This document shows, one piece after another, positions 23,055 through 33,800 of a DNA stretch of 38,033 nt. This stretch comes from Verrucomicrobia subdivision 3 bacterium UBA7542 (lineage in GTDB: Bacteria; Verrucomicrobiota; Verrucomicrobiia; Limisphaerales; UBA11358): contig DLMG01000102.1 in NCBI GenBank assembly GCA_002479245.1, forward strand, positions 1 through 38,033. Direction: 5' to 3'. Both the position numbers and the translations under genes were made by a program. Every line of letters starts with the position of its first letter. Position 1 is the first letter of the stretch. The notes beneath the pieces were generated by a model. It was given only the letters and a program-made list of their open reading frames with translations, was not told the DNA's origin and searched no databases.

Positions 23055-24773
23055 TCAAGGCGCAGGCGGTGTTGACGGCGTGGTGCCGAGGAACTCATTG
23101 AGTCTTTTGGCAACCAGTTCCCGGCGTTTCGTCAGAAATGCTTTGTAGCTGCCAAGTTCAAGCAGCGCGGCATCCGTGGGAATACACTGTGCGTCAAACG
23201 TAGCGGCGCCGGCCTTTTCAATCAGTGCCGGGAAATATGCCACGGGCGGTTTATCGCTGATGGCGCGGTTGGTCTTGCCGCCGATGAAGGCAAGATTGGA
23301 AATGTCGTCTGCCTCACGCGACGGGTAGGTGCTTTTCAGGACTGCCTTGGGAAAGATGTGATGAAACTGGAGTTTGTGCTGGGAGCCGGAATGATCGTGC
23401 GCAATGGCCAGATTTGACCGCCAGTCTTTGGCCCCGGCAGCGCGAAATGCCAGGAACATGGTCTTGAACAATGAACTGCGCTGGTTGCGGGCCTCCAGTT
23501 CTTCCGGCACGACATCCAAACGCCCGACCTGTTGGCGGAGACGTTCAATCAGCTCCGGCGCTCCGCCCTTTTGTTTCAAGGTCGTCAAGTCCTGGTCCAG
23601 GAGCGTTTCGCTTGAACCGCGCGAATACCGACCCTTGGCATTGGCCACCAACACCCAAAAACGCAGCCGTTCGGCTTCTTCCGGCGTGAGATGATAATTA
23701 CGCTTGTGTCCAAAATAGGCCAAAGTGACGAGCAGGAATGGCGAGGCCAACAGCGCCGGACTGTCTATGCCGGCGTTGCTTTTCAGGAAGTTCAAGGCGA
23801 ACTCCATGCCCTGACGACTTTCCGCCCATGCCTGCTGCAACACTTCGAGCTTGAGCCGGCCCACGGTGAGAAATCGCGACTGCCCCGTGGCAAATACGAC
23901 CAGATTTTTCAGAATCAGACCCAAATCCAGATAAAATCCGGCGGTGACGCATTCTTTCTGGAACTCCTGAAAGATGGTCAACGAGTTACGCCATTTGGCC
24001 GTGATTTGCGCCAGCGCCAGATCGGAACTGCGGAGCTTCGCGCCGAGGGAGTTGACGCGAACGAAAATCTCCGTTACCTCCTCATACGAAAGGCTGCGTT
24101 CCAAAATATCCATCCGATAGATGTATTTTTTGACGCCCCGCAACCGGGCCAGGCGCTGGCTGTATTTTTCAGAACGCGGGTCGTCCAAGTCGGTGATGCC
24201 CGCGCGTTTTAGAAATGGCCGGTCACTGTCGGTCTGAAAAACCTCCGTCACCTTCACCCATTGGGGGAGTTGTTCCAGCTTTCGAGTGGCGACAACGAAG
24301 GTCATCTTGTTGAACCGCTGCAATAATTCATCCTCGTTCGAATCCGCCTCATCACTGATCAAATCATCATCGCTATCACCGTCATCTTCCTCGACCTCGG
24401 TGACGACTTCCAATTTTTCGGGATGCTCCAGGTTGAACAAAAGTTCAATGGGGCGGTCGTGACTGCGTCCGGCAACCGGTTTGCCGCGAACGATAGCCGC
24501 GAGCGATGTCAGGCGTTGCTGGCCATCGAGAAGCAGTTTGGTGTTTTGATAGGGGTTTTTTTCCTGGGCAATCGCAAAATCCTGCAAGGGCACTTCTTCA
24601 TCCGTCTCCCACAGCAGAATTGCCCCGGACGGATAGCCACGATAGAGCGAGTCGAACAAATCACGCACGCGCGGTTTCTTCCAGACATAGCGGCGCTGCA
24701 TTTCGGGCAAGCGCAATTCGCCGCGCTCAATCATGCCAACCAGTTCATCAACGGATGCTTCGGATTTTGCCAT
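23055..24773 (-). CDS. DUF262/DUF1524 (GmrSD-like) endonuclease
   Basis: 572 residues. The N-terminal DUF262 domain is a ParB/sulfiredoxin-like NTPase with LPEMQRRYVW and the signature LLDGQQRLTSL (81-91). An acidic loop rich in Asp/Glu follows (about 125-145). The C-terminal DUF1524 is a His-Me/HNH nuclease: LQFHHIFPKAVL (about 468-479) then SNLAFIGGKTNRAIS. Fused GmrS-GmrD enzymes are type IV restriction systems that cut modified phage DNA. Others of this class act without a known modification. It is 29 bases downstream of the protease gene, so it is probably co-transcribed with the helicase-methylase block. Which modification it would recognise cannot be read. Confidence 0.87.
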   Translation of the reverse strand: MAKSEASVDELVGMIERGELRLPEMQRRYVWKKPRVRDLFDSLYRGYPSGAILLWETDEEVPLQDFAIAQEKNPYQNTKLLLDGQQRLTSLAAIVRGKPVAGRSHDRPIELLFNLEHPEKLEVVTEVEEDDGDSDDDLISDEADSNEDELLQRFNKMTFVVATRKLEQLPQWVKVTEVFQTDSDRPFLKRAGITDLDDPRSEKYSQRLARLRGVKKYIYRMDILERSLSYEEVTEIFVRVNSLGAKLRSSDLALAQITAKWRNSLTIFQEFQKECVTAGFYLDLGLILKNLVVFATGQSRFLTVGRLKLEVLQQAWAESRQGMEFALNFLKSNAGIDSPALLASPFLLVTLAYFGHKRNYHLTPEEAERLRFWVLVANAKGRYSRGSSETLLDQDLTTLKQKGGAPELIERLRQQVGRLDVVPEELEARNQRSSLFKTMFLAFRAAGAKDWRSNLAIAHDHSGSQHKLQFHHIFPKAVLKSTYPSREADDISNLAFIGGKTNRAISDKPPVAYFPALIEKAGAATFDAQCIPTDAALLELGSYKAFLTKRRELVAKRLNEFLGTTPSTPPAP

Positions 24774-24802
24774 AAATATAAGTGTGTTTGGGTAAAGTGC
24801 GC

Positions 24803-25528
24803 TTACGGATGTTTGGTATTCGAGGTCATGTCAATTTCGACATCCAATGCACATTTGTAAATCCGCAAGTCGAGGCCGTAAATACCGGTCTTTTTCTTGT
24901 CGCCCTCCACTACCAACGACACGAGTCTTCCATCGCTGGTAAGAATTGGAGCGCCGCTGCATCCACGATATTCCTTGTAAGATTTATATGGGTGGCTTGT
25001 TTTGAAAAAAAACATATCCCCTTCGGTTTTTTGATACGTCATGCCGCCCTCCAGCTTGGGGGTGATCACAAGATTATGCGAATCAAAGGACTGTCTTGTG
25101 CATCCCCAAAAGCCATATTGCCCGGATGGTTCGGGGGTAAGTGTTAGGTCTGACGGAAGAATATATTTTGGTTCGTCCTCTAAAATAACCCCTGTGGTTG
25201 ACATGATTTGATAACGTGGTGCTGGCGGTTGCGAAAGTAGTTTATAGGAAAAATCAATTTTATGAGATTTAAGTTTGTTGTGCTTAATTCGGTAGCCCTC
25301 CAAAAACCCCATTGCCCCAAGCTGGAAAAGCTCCACGCCTTTTCCGGGAACATATTTTACCTCTATTGCCCAATTGCCCTGGTTGCCGGTCGCATGTGAA
25401 ACGGTCAAAACAAACAAATGCTCCCGGTAATTTACCAAACAGGCGGAAGCGTGGTTTATTGGTCGCAATTCTTGGTCGAGTTGAACGAGACTGATGGTCG
25501 CCAGATGATACATACTCGGTTCATTCAA
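24803..25528 (-). CDS. trypsin-like serine protease domain protein
   Basis: 241 residues, with no signal peptide and hence cytoplasmic. The catalytic triad can be placed: His45 in VLTVSHAT, Asp92 in HKIDFSY and Ser191 in RGCSGAPIL, in the order of the chymotrypsin fold. This covers the whole protein, so it is a bare protease domain. Its ATG overlaps the stop of the RecF-like ATPase gene (ATGA). Proteases within defence operons can activate or kill by cleaving a partner. Coupling to an ATPase/methylase/helicase set makes that the leading, unproven, idea here. Confidence 0.82.
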   Translation of the reverse strand: MNEPSMYHLATISLVQLDQELRPINHASACLVNYREHLFVLTVSHATGNQGNWAIEVKYVPGKGVELFQLGAMGFLEGYRIKHNKLKSHKIDFSYKLLSQPPAPRYQIMSTTGVILEDEPKYILPSDLTLTPEPSGQYGFWGCTRQSFDSHNLVITPKLEGGMTYQKTEGDMFFFKTSHPYKSYKEYRGCSGAPILTSDGRLVSLVVEGDKKKTGIYGLDLRIYKCALDVEIDMTSNTKHP

Positions 25529-27090
25529 GGTTTGAATGGGATTTTTGAATGGCGCAATTCTTGAATTGTTTGCAGCGCCATATTGAGTTCGGTTGAGGTG
25601 AGCGACGACGCGCCGGAATGACTGAGGCGATTCAGGACAGCGGAGCGGATGGCATTGACTTTTGGGATCAGCGCTGGATTTAGAAACTCGCCTTTACCCG
25701 CCGCTATTTGCGCGTCGTGCAAATCGACCAACGACTGCCAGAGGGCTTCGACTTTCACTGATTTAGGGTTGGCGTGGAATGGAACAGCGACCCCTTTTTT
25801 CTGGCAGATGTTGCGCAGACAACCTTCATACGCCGCCCGGATATACACCGCCGAAGCGCGCAAATCACCCGCGTTTAGGTAATCTTTCGCTATCTTCAAG
25901 TCATCAACTTCGGGTTTGAGTCGTTGAACTCTTGGCAACATGGGATCCGTCGGCCCGGCTGGTTCTTCAAACAGCCGTGAGTAATTCCAGCTACCCCAAT
26001 CCGTGGTGTGCTCCTTGGCAATCTCGAACCAAACTAAATCATGCGTCAAAATCAAAATTTGATGGCGCGGAAACTCCGTGCGCAACAATTCGAGCAAGGG
26101 AAGCCGGTTGTTGAGATCGAGGCCAATGAGCACGTCGTCAAGAATCAGCAGCCGCAACGGATCGGGGTCGGCCGGATTTGCGTCCGACAGTGCGACGGCG
26201 GCGAGAAATACCGACAAGGCTAGGGCGGTCAAGCGCGCTTCATTCAGGAACTCATGATAATTATCCACCTTTTGACCGTTGAACTTGATCTCTGGAATGA
26301 TTGCCTTCCCGGTGAGCCCTTTCGTTTCTTTGGCATAACTGCTGCCCGTATAATCAAGCTTCTCAATTCGTAACCGATGATTCGGGAAATAATTTAAGAA
26401 CTCGTTGGCCTTGTCGGTGATCTGGGCGAGGAACGGCCGAAAGGCCCGGTCAAAATCCTCGACCTTGCTGTTTGCATTCCGCATGGCCTTTTTATAGCGA
26501 TGGCGGGGCTTGGCCTTAACCACGTCACTCCAGAGTTTTCCGATGGTTTGCTCGCCGCCACCGGTGCGGACGCGGAAGCCGGCCAACAACGTTTCGGCGA
26601 ACAGATCAAAAAGCTGTTCCGGTAGTTTTTCCGGCTGCTTGGTCAGACTGGCGCGGAGCAAGGCGCGGTAATCGAAAAAGCCGGAGCAACGGGATACCGC
26701 TGCAATCATTTCTCGCTGTGCCTTGGTCGTGGGTTCAGGCTGTTTACCGTCGCCAGCCTCCAGCGGATGCAGTTGCCGTTCTTCCCACGAAATGGTTTCG
26801 GTGCTATTTGCCCGCGCCCCGGTAAAGGTAAGTTTCGCTTGGGCGATACGAGGCTGTGGCGTTGGGTTCGTATCCGGGAACGCGTGCCTATACTGGTCAA
26901 TCGGTTTCTTGGTCGGCGCAAGCTGCGAGTCTTGGTTGAAGGTGAAAAATTCCCGCAGTGCGCAGGACAGCGAAGATTTGCCGCTGCCGTTTTCGCCATG
27001 CAACAGCAGATTGCAGCCGTCAGGCAGGGGCAGATTCAACTCGCCGGCGAAGGCGCGGAAATCCCGGAGTTGAATCTGCGTGAGTTTCAT
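25525..27090 (-). CDS. RecF/SMC-like AAA ATPase
   Basis: 521 residues from ATG 27090, chosen because the protein then begins with the family start (MKLTQIQLRDFRAFAG) and the ATG overlaps the methylase stop; the open frame runs 28 codons further into the methylase gene. Walker A is LHGENGSGKSS (30-40). An ABC-signature-like helix LNEARLTALALSVFLA is followed by Walker B LRLLILDD (312-319) and the His switch ILTHD. There is no long coiled coil or zinc hook. The C-terminal ~150 residues form a helical domain (VYIRAAYEGCLRNI) of HEPN-like appearance, but no Rx4-6H motif is clear. Likely a DNA- or damage-sensing motor coupled to the methylase/helicase and protease. Confidence 0.82.
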   Translation of the reverse strand: MKLTQIQLRDFRAFAGELNLPLPDGCNLLLHGENGSGKSSLSCALREFFTFNQDSQLAPTKKPIDQYRHAFPDTNPTPQPRIAQAKLTFTGARANSTETISWEERQLHPLEAGDGKQPEPTTKAQREMIAAVSRCSGFFDYRALLRASLTKQPEKLPEQLFDLFAETLLAGFRVRTGGGEQTIGKLWSDVVKAKPRHRYKKAMRNANSKVEDFDRAFRPFLAQITDKANEFLNYFPNHRLRIEKLDYTGSSYAKETKGLTGKAIIPEIKFNGQKVDNYHEFLNEARLTALALSVFLAAVALSDANPADPDPLRLLILDDVLIGLDLNNRLPLLELLRTEFPRHQILILTHDLVWFEIAKEHTTDWGSWNYSRLFEEPAGPTDPMLPRVQRLKPEVDDLKIAKDYLNAGDLRASAVYIRAAYEGCLRNICQKKGVAVPFHANPKSVKVEALWQSLVDLHDAQIAAGKGEFLNPALIPKVNAIRSAVLNRLSHSGASSLTSTELNMALQTIQELRHSKIPFKP

Positions 27091-30000
27091 GCCTGGCCTT
27101 CGATGGTGCGGACGAGGTCCAGGGTGCGCAGTTTGTCCAGCGCGATGCGCAGTTGGTGGCCTTGACCACTCCATTCCTTGTGCAATTTACGGAAGCGTTC
27201 CAACCGGTCGCCGGCTGCGGTGGGCAACGAGTCGAGCGCGGGCAGTTTCAACGACTCCGTGAGTTCAAAGAACTGGAGGCCGGCGGCGCGAAATTCTGCG
27301 GGAAAATAAAGTTCGTAAACCAGTGCGTTCACCCATTGCTCGATGTAGGCGGCAATGTCGGGATCAACTGGATGCTCGCGCGAACTTTCAATCACTGACG
27401 GCTGCGTCTTCAGCCAGACAAGTTGGTCAATCAATTTCACCACTGCATCATGCTGGGCGCGTTCTGCCGGATTATTTAAGTCGAGCGGGCGGAACGGCAC
27501 GAGTGAAAGATACTGTTTATTGGCCGAGCGAAATCCTCCTCGGAAGGGTGCGGCGACGTGTGGAAAATACCACCGCAAGACGGATGAATTAATCAACGCA
27601 AGCAGGTAGGCCAAGCTGTAGCTCGCCGCTGTATCTTTGAACGTGACCCCGCCGACGTCCACATTGTCGAGATAGTGCGTGCCGTGAAAATCTGGTCCAG
27701 CGTGCAAATATTCCACCAAGCGCGGGACGCAAAGTTTTGCCCGCTCTTGGATGCCGAGATTTTGGCTGCGTCCAAAACGATGCCAACCATCGCCCTTAAA
27801 TTTGCCACCCTCTCTTTCTTCAAGTCTTCGTTTGTTTTCCTTTAAGTATTCGCCGGTGCGTTCCGATGTTTCTGAAAGTTCTTTGAGGGGAATCAATTCG
27901 GCTTGCTCATTCTCGACACGGTATGGGAAAAGAACGAATTGGCGCGACGGCAGTGGAGCGTATGGTGAAACGTCTGTTCCGCTCACGATGGGATGAAGTA
28001 GCTCCTTCTCGAAAACCCAATTTTTCTCCAGCGACTTTGATTGAAGCGTGATTGTTTTCGCCGTGTCCGAGACGTAATTCATGATGAACACGTCGTCGGC
28101 ACTCGTTTGTAGGCCAACGAAAATATCCGCAACGTCACCCAGCTTTACGGGCATCTGCTGAAGCCGCTCAAATAATCCCGCATTCTTGCCGACGGTAAAA
28201 TTCCAATTGGCTGCGCCAATCTTTTCAGCCGGCACGTCACCTTCAACCCCGGTGTAGGTCGCCAGCCAAGCTGACAGATCGTCAACTTTGACTAGGCGGC
28301 ATTTGGGCACACCGGTCTTGGCGAGAAAAAGGAGGCATACGTAATTCGTCGCGCCGGGGAAAATTTGCTGGTCGCCGAAATGGACGATATGCCGGAGGTG
28401 TTTGCCCTTCGCCAGCAACTCGCGAAGTGGTTCGCCATACTGCGCGTTGAAAAACTTGTGCGGTTGGATGTAGGCCAATTGTCCGTTCTGGTGTAGGAGT
28501 TCCAGTCCGCGTTCGACGAAGCAAACGTATAGGTCGTAATTGCCTTTTCCCGCCGACTGGTAGCGTTGCTTGTAGTAGGCCGCCAGCTTGGGGTCGCTCT
28601 TGGTCAACGTCTGGATACGGATGTAAGGCGGATTGCCGATGGCCAAATCGAAACCATTGCGGGCGGCGGCCTCGCCACTCTTGCCTGGTTTGTCGGTGGG
28701 CAGCAACGAATCTCCGCGTGGCGCCTCATCCCGATGGAACACCTCGGCAAAATCCAACTGCCAGACGAACGTCGGTTTGTCGGGATCGTCGAACTGGGCG
28801 CGGATGCGCTCCAGCGCTTCTTCCTGCGCCTGGGCCTTCATCTTCCGCGCCGCCCGCACCTGTGCGGCGGTGAAGCCGAGTTGCTTCAAGCCGTTATCCA
28901 GTTCCGCCACGCGCTCGGCGTCACGTTCGTCCAGCGCGAAACCAAGACCGGCGGCATCCATGCGGGCGCGGGTGAGTTCAATCTTCGCCAGTTCGGTGAT
29001 ATTTTCGTAAATGTCGAGCCGGAGCTTGCGCTTAGCAGCGGCGGTGCGAGCGTTGAAAAATTCGCGTTTAGCAGTGCTGAGTTTGGACAACGCGAAGGCC
29101 GCGCCGCTTTCGCTGGAAAGCTGTTTCAACTCGACCGGCTCGCCGTGGATGTAATCCACGAGCGAGTTGGCGCGGCGAATTTTGAAATCAAGATTGGGCA
29201 ACGGCTCGATTTCCTTTAGCGCCTTGCGGAAGGACGTGGCTTCGCAGTTGTCCGGGTCGGCGCTCAATTCATAATCCACCATGAGGCTCAACCAAAGGCG
29301 GAGTTTGCAGATGTCCACGGCCTGCGGCTGAATGTCCACGCCGTAGATGACGCGCTCAATGATGCGCTTCTTGGTGTTATAGAGCCACGAGCGTTCGCCC
29401 AGCACGGGATCTTTGCCGGCGGCGCGAGTGGCGCAGAGCCGGGCGAGATTAACCAGCTCATGCAACAAGCCCATCGGGAACGCGCCCGACCCGACCGCCG
29501 GATCGCAGGCGCGCAGTTCAAACAGCCGGTCCAGCAATATGGCGGCTTCTTCCGGCGTGAGAATTTCTTTAAGCGCGTCGCTGGTATCCTTGTCAATGCC
29601 TTCGGTGGCATCCAACGCCAGGAGTTTGCGCACGCGCTGAGGGGCATCTTTTTTCCCGGCAAACGGCGGCTGGCTTTCCAACCATGCCGCCAAGCTGTCG
29701 CGGCAGAGGTAGTGGACAATGGGCCGCCGGGTGTAATGGCTGCCGGTGTCGTGTCGTTTGGATTTGCCCGCTGTCTCGCTGTCCTCGCTGGTCAGGATGA
29801 GTTCCTCAAAAATCTGGCCGAGCATTTCCGGGTCAATGGCGACCTCGTAATTGGTCGGTGAATCTTCCTGAATCGTGAAATTGAAGCGTTCAAGCAGGTC
29901 GTCAAACACGCAACGAAAGACTTCGTTGCTGATTTGAAGGTCGTGATGACGGCGCACGACTTCGTCGTGCTGCTCGTCGCCGTATTCGTCGGCGAACAAC

Positions 30001-30860
30001 CCACCGTTAAGAAACGGCAGATCATGGCCGGGAATGTCCGCCTGCGTGCCCTCGGTGCTCAACTTGACGAACAACGGGCGAAGAAAAAGGTCCAGAAAAG
30101 TCGTTTTTTTGTCACTATCTTTGGCGAACTTCTGAAAATTGCGGTGAAGATAATCGCGATGGCGATTGAGCCAGCCCTTGCGCTGGACGAAATACAAAAA
30201 GAGCAGGCGGTTCAGGAGCGTCTGCGCTTCTTCCTTGGCAACCTTCTCCGGCCACTTGTTGCGCTTCTGGATTTCGGACTTCACGCGTTCAAACGCGACG
30301 TCGAAGTCAGCAAAAAATTCCTTGTTCAGTTTCTCGACAGAGAACGCCTCGATGACATCATTCATCGTTGCGCCCAAGCCTTTTTCCGACAGTTGGAGGA
30401 AACGTTCGGCAGCCGTGCGGCATGATTCGTTCGGACCGAGAACGTAGGTGTAGCGCCGTGGCGTGGTTTCGCGGCGGATCAGATTGCCTTCGTCGTCGAA
30501 CTCGGCCATACGGGCGGCGAACGTGAACCGGAAATCATTTTGCGGCGACAGGAACACGGCCAGCACGCCGTGGTATTCCGCCTGGTCAATGAAACGGGCG
30601 ACGAGGTTGCGCAAGCCGACGCGATTGCGAAGCAGGTCAATGCGATCACTAACCCGAACTTGCAACACGGCAAGCTGCTTCCGGTCACTCAACCGGACGC
30701 GGGCGAGCTGCACGGCCTGCGGCGCGTCGGGCGTGGATGCCGGCACGATCTGCGGGTTGGCAAAGACATCTGTGCCGGGGAGAATGGCACGCAAGACCTG
30801 AAGCCAACGCTGCTGGTCGTATTTCTCGTGCAGAATGGCTTGGATTTGGTCGCGCGTCAT
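27087..30860 (-). CDS. Eco57I-class N6-adenine DNA methyltransferase
   Basis: 1257 residues. The SAM-binding motif I is ACDPAVGSGAFPMG (451-464) and the catalytic motif IV is NPPYIRI (743-749). Both are in the Eco57I order, with a long insertion between. The last ~400 residues look like a TaqI-C/target-recognition part. The N-terminal ~370 residues are a helical domain shared by type IIG and BREX-type methylases. No PD-(D/E)XK motif is visible at the N-terminus, so cleavage must come from elsewhere. The best candidate is the PLD helicase, whose stop overlaps this ATG. It would mark self DNA. Downstream it overlaps the RecF-like ATPase. Confidence 0.88.
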   Translation of the reverse strand: MTRDQIQAILHEKYDQQRWLQVLRAILPGTDVFANPQIVPASTPDAPQAVQLARVRLSDRKQLAVLQVRVSDRIDLLRNRVGLRNLVARFIDQAEYHGVLAVFLSPQNDFRFTFAARMAEFDDEGNLIRRETTPRRYTYVLGPNESCRTAAERFLQLSEKGLGATMNDVIEAFSVEKLNKEFFADFDVAFERVKSEIQKRNKWPEKVAKEEAQTLLNRLLFLYFVQRKGWLNRHRDYLHRNFQKFAKDSDKKTTFLDLFLRPLFVKLSTEGTQADIPGHDLPFLNGGLFADEYGDEQHDEVVRRHHDLQISNEVFRCVFDDLLERFNFTIQEDSPTNYEVAIDPEMLGQIFEELILTSEDSETAGKSKRHDTGSHYTRRPIVHYLCRDSLAAWLESQPPFAGKKDAPQRVRKLLALDATEGIDKDTSDALKEILTPEEAAILLDRLFELRACDPAVGSGAFPMGLLHELVNLARLCATRAAGKDPVLGERSWLYNTKKRIIERVIYGVDIQPQAVDICKLRLWLSLMVDYELSADPDNCEATSFRKALKEIEPLPNLDFKIRRANSLVDYIHGEPVELKQLSSESGAAFALSKLSTAKREFFNARTAAAKRKLRLDIYENITELAKIELTRARMDAAGLGFALDERDAERVAELDNGLKQLGFTAAQVRAARKMKAQAQEEALERIRAQFDDPDKPTFVWQLDFAEVFHRDEAPRGDSLLPTDKPGKSGEAAARNGFDLAIGNPPYIRIQTLTKSDPKLAAYYKQRYQSAGKGNYDLYVCFVERGLELLHQNGQLAYIQPHKFFNAQYGEPLRELLAKGKHLRHIVHFGDQQIFPGATNYVCLLFLAKTGVPKCRLVKVDDLSAWLATYTGVEGDVPAEKIGAANWNFTVGKNAGLFERLQQMPVKLGDVADIFVGLQTSADDVFIMNYVSDTAKTITLQSKSLEKNWVFEKELLHPIVSGTDVSPYAPLPSRQFVLFPYRVENEQAELIPLKELSETSERTGEYLKENKRRLEEREGGKFKGDGWHRFGRSQNLGIQERAKLCVPRLVEYLHAGPDFHGTHYLDNVDVGGVTFKDTAASYSLAYLLALINSSVLRWYFPHVAAPFRGGFRSANKQYLSLVPFRPLDLNNPAERAQHDAVVKLIDQLVWLKTQPSVIESSREHPVDPDIAAYIEQWVNALVYELYFPAEFRAAGLQFFELTESLKLPALDSLPTAAGDRLERFRKLHKEWSGQGHQLRIALDKLRTLDLVRTIEGQA

Positions 30861-33800
30861 GGATGGTCAAAGGATTCCGACAGAATGATGTCGGGCGTTG
30901 TGTCGAGCGGACGCGAGGCGGCGGAAACCGGGGCGGCATTATCCTGCTGGAGCGGATAGGTGCGGAGAATCTGGATGAGTTTATCCGCCAGCGCGGCCGG
31001 CGTCATCTTGACCGTCTTGGTGGAACGCTGGAGCTGGTTGATCTGGCGCTGCAAATTCTGGAAACGGGCGCGACGGATGGCTAGTTTGGCCGCCTGAATC
31101 AGCACCCGTTCCTCCTCGTTCACGAAGGGCAGGCTGGAAAAACCATCGAGATACCGCAGCGCCCGCTGTTCGTTCGGCCCCTGGGTGGCATCCACCGTCT
31201 CGGCCTGTAACGCCTCGGCGATGACGGACGCTTTGAATTTTGTGAGCGCGGAATTGATGTGGTCGTGGTGCGCGGCATGGAGCGGGATGGATTTTTCTTT
31301 GGGATCGGGCGCGCGAAACTCATCGGCGGCTTCGAGCAGGCTGATTTCGTCCAGCGTGCCGTCCGGCTTGGCGCGGTAAAAGGCGTCGCGTCGCTGGCTA
31401 CGGATGAAGGCGACGGTGCTGCCGACGCGCGGCTCGCGGGCGCGGCCAACGCGGGCGCGCAATGGCATGCCCTTGATGCGGCGAAATATCTCCGGATTCT
31501 GCTGACGGAACTGGCGTAATTCCATGAGCAGCGCCAGCCGCTGGTCGCGCTCCTCCTCCTCGGGCGAACGCTCGAACAGGCCGAAATTGTCCACTTCCTC
31601 GGTTTCCGAATAAATCTGGCTATCCTCACCCAGCGCGGTGTGGAACGCCTGCAACTTCATGATGGCCTTTTTCTTCAGCTCAATGTCGTCGTCCACCTTG
31701 GCCGTGGGGTAAAAATTGTAGATGTAGATAATGGGCGCGATGGCACCGATACGATTGAGACGGCCCACCCGCTGCATGAGGCGGGTGGAGTTCCAAGGCG
31801 TATCGTAGTTCACGATGACGTTGGCCCGGTGCAGGTTCACGCCTTCCGCCAGGACTTCGGTGGAAATCAAAATATCATAGTCATTCGCCTGTTCCTTGAA
31901 GTTGGCGTCGAAGTTTGCGCGAACCAGCGGCATCCGCTCGGCACGATTTTTTGAGCTGACGGTGAGGACGCGCTTGTAGCCGGCTTTGGCCAGTTGTCCC
32001 AAGAGGTAGGTGGTCGTTTCCTCCGACTCCGAGAATACGATCAGTTTAGACTGGCGATTGATCTTGGTGTCGAAGAGTTCGCCTTTGAGGCGCAGCAGAA
32101 ATTCATCGAGCTTCGGGTCTTCCTTAACTTGCTTCCATTCGGTGTAAAGCTCTTCAAGTTTCTGCCAATCCGCTTCCAAACCGACCATGAAGCCGTCCAC
32201 AAAATCAGACGGCGAACAAATCTCTATGGTCGGGTCGGTGGGCTGGCGCTCGGCAATCTTGGCAATGAGTTCCTCCTCGCGGCCTTCCATCATGAACTCA
32301 GTGACATTGAGATTCGGCGCGATGTAAATCGTCCCGCGGGCGAACATATCGCGCATAACCCCGGTGGCATCCCGAAAGCGGCGCAGGGATTCCCGGAACG
32401 CATGGAAGCTGCTGTCGAGGCGCTTCACCAGCAACGTGCGCATGATGGTGGCAAGTTGTGTGGAAATGCGGTCGGCATTCTGGTATTTGCGCTTTTTCTC
32501 CGGCTTCAAGAAGCCGATGGCGCGGTAGCGATTGTAGGTCAGCCCGTTGCCATCCGTCCGCGACAACAACAGCATGGTCCGGTCATAAAGCGCCTCCAGC
32601 GCGGGGGACAACGGGTAGAGGATTTTGCGCGGCGTTTCGATCTTGGGAAAGATGACACCCTGGGTGATCAGGTCCTGCTTGTAGTCGTCATGCTCCATCA
32701 GGTCATTACGTGTGCGGCGCACGGTGACTTCGGAAATGATCTTGGTGCGGATGAGTTCGTAAATGGTTTTGACCTTTTGCCGGGCCACTTCGGGATCGGT
32801 TTCACGATGCGCCTCCAGATACGCCTTTTGACAACGGGCGAAGAAATGCTGGAGATTGGCGATGCTCAACGTCGAGTCCTTCAAATCCTGGAACAGTGAA
32901 ATCAGGTTGCGGATGTCGTCGGGCCGGTTGTTGAGCGGCGTGGCGCTGACCAGGATTACGCGCTTGGACGCCCGCGAGCCGTCCGGCAGGAAACGCTGCG
33001 TTGGCGATTTGCAGATGCGCTGCAATTCGTCGAACGCGTCGGCGGTATCGTTGCGGAACTTGTGCGCCTCATCCACGATGACAAGGTCGTATTTTTCCGG
33101 GTGTTTGACCTTGTGCAAGCTGCCGTTGGTGATGATGTCGCAGTTATCGAGGCGGAATTGCACCTTTGCTGTTTCTTCCCAACTGTCTTCCACAGCCGGC
33201 GGCACGACGATGAGGGTGTGGGAACGGTGTTCGGGGAAGCCGTTGTAAAAAAAGAATTTCTTGGCGATGAGCGTGGCAATCATTGTCTTGCCCAAGCCGA
33301 CGACATCCGCGAGAAAAAATCCGCCGTGCTTTTCGAGCAGCCGGAAGCCGCTAGTCACCGCGTCCACCTGATATGTCAGCCGCTTGTATCCCTCCGGCAT
33401 GTCGGTGATGGCGTTCGGGTCGTAATCGATGCTCTGGCCAAAATATTCCAGCAGCAACTTGTAATACAGTTCGTGGGGCGTGACTTCCGCCGCCAAGTAG
33501 GTGCTGTCGCGGACTTCCTTGAGGAACTTGGGCAGGATTTCGACGGATTCCTTCCAAAGGCAGTCAAATTCATCGGTGGCGAACTGGACGTCGTCGAAAT
33601 CGTGCAACAGGACATTGAACTCGTAATTGCTGACCTGATCCTCGACGCCGATGCCGGCGGCGGTGAGATTCGACGAACCGGTAATGACCGCGCCCGGCTT
33701 GTGCTCGTTGAATCCCTTGGGCCGGAAGATGTAGAGCTTGGCGTGAAGGCGCCGGGCCGGGTGGGCGCGCAGTTCGATTTTCTTGGAAATCACGTCGTCA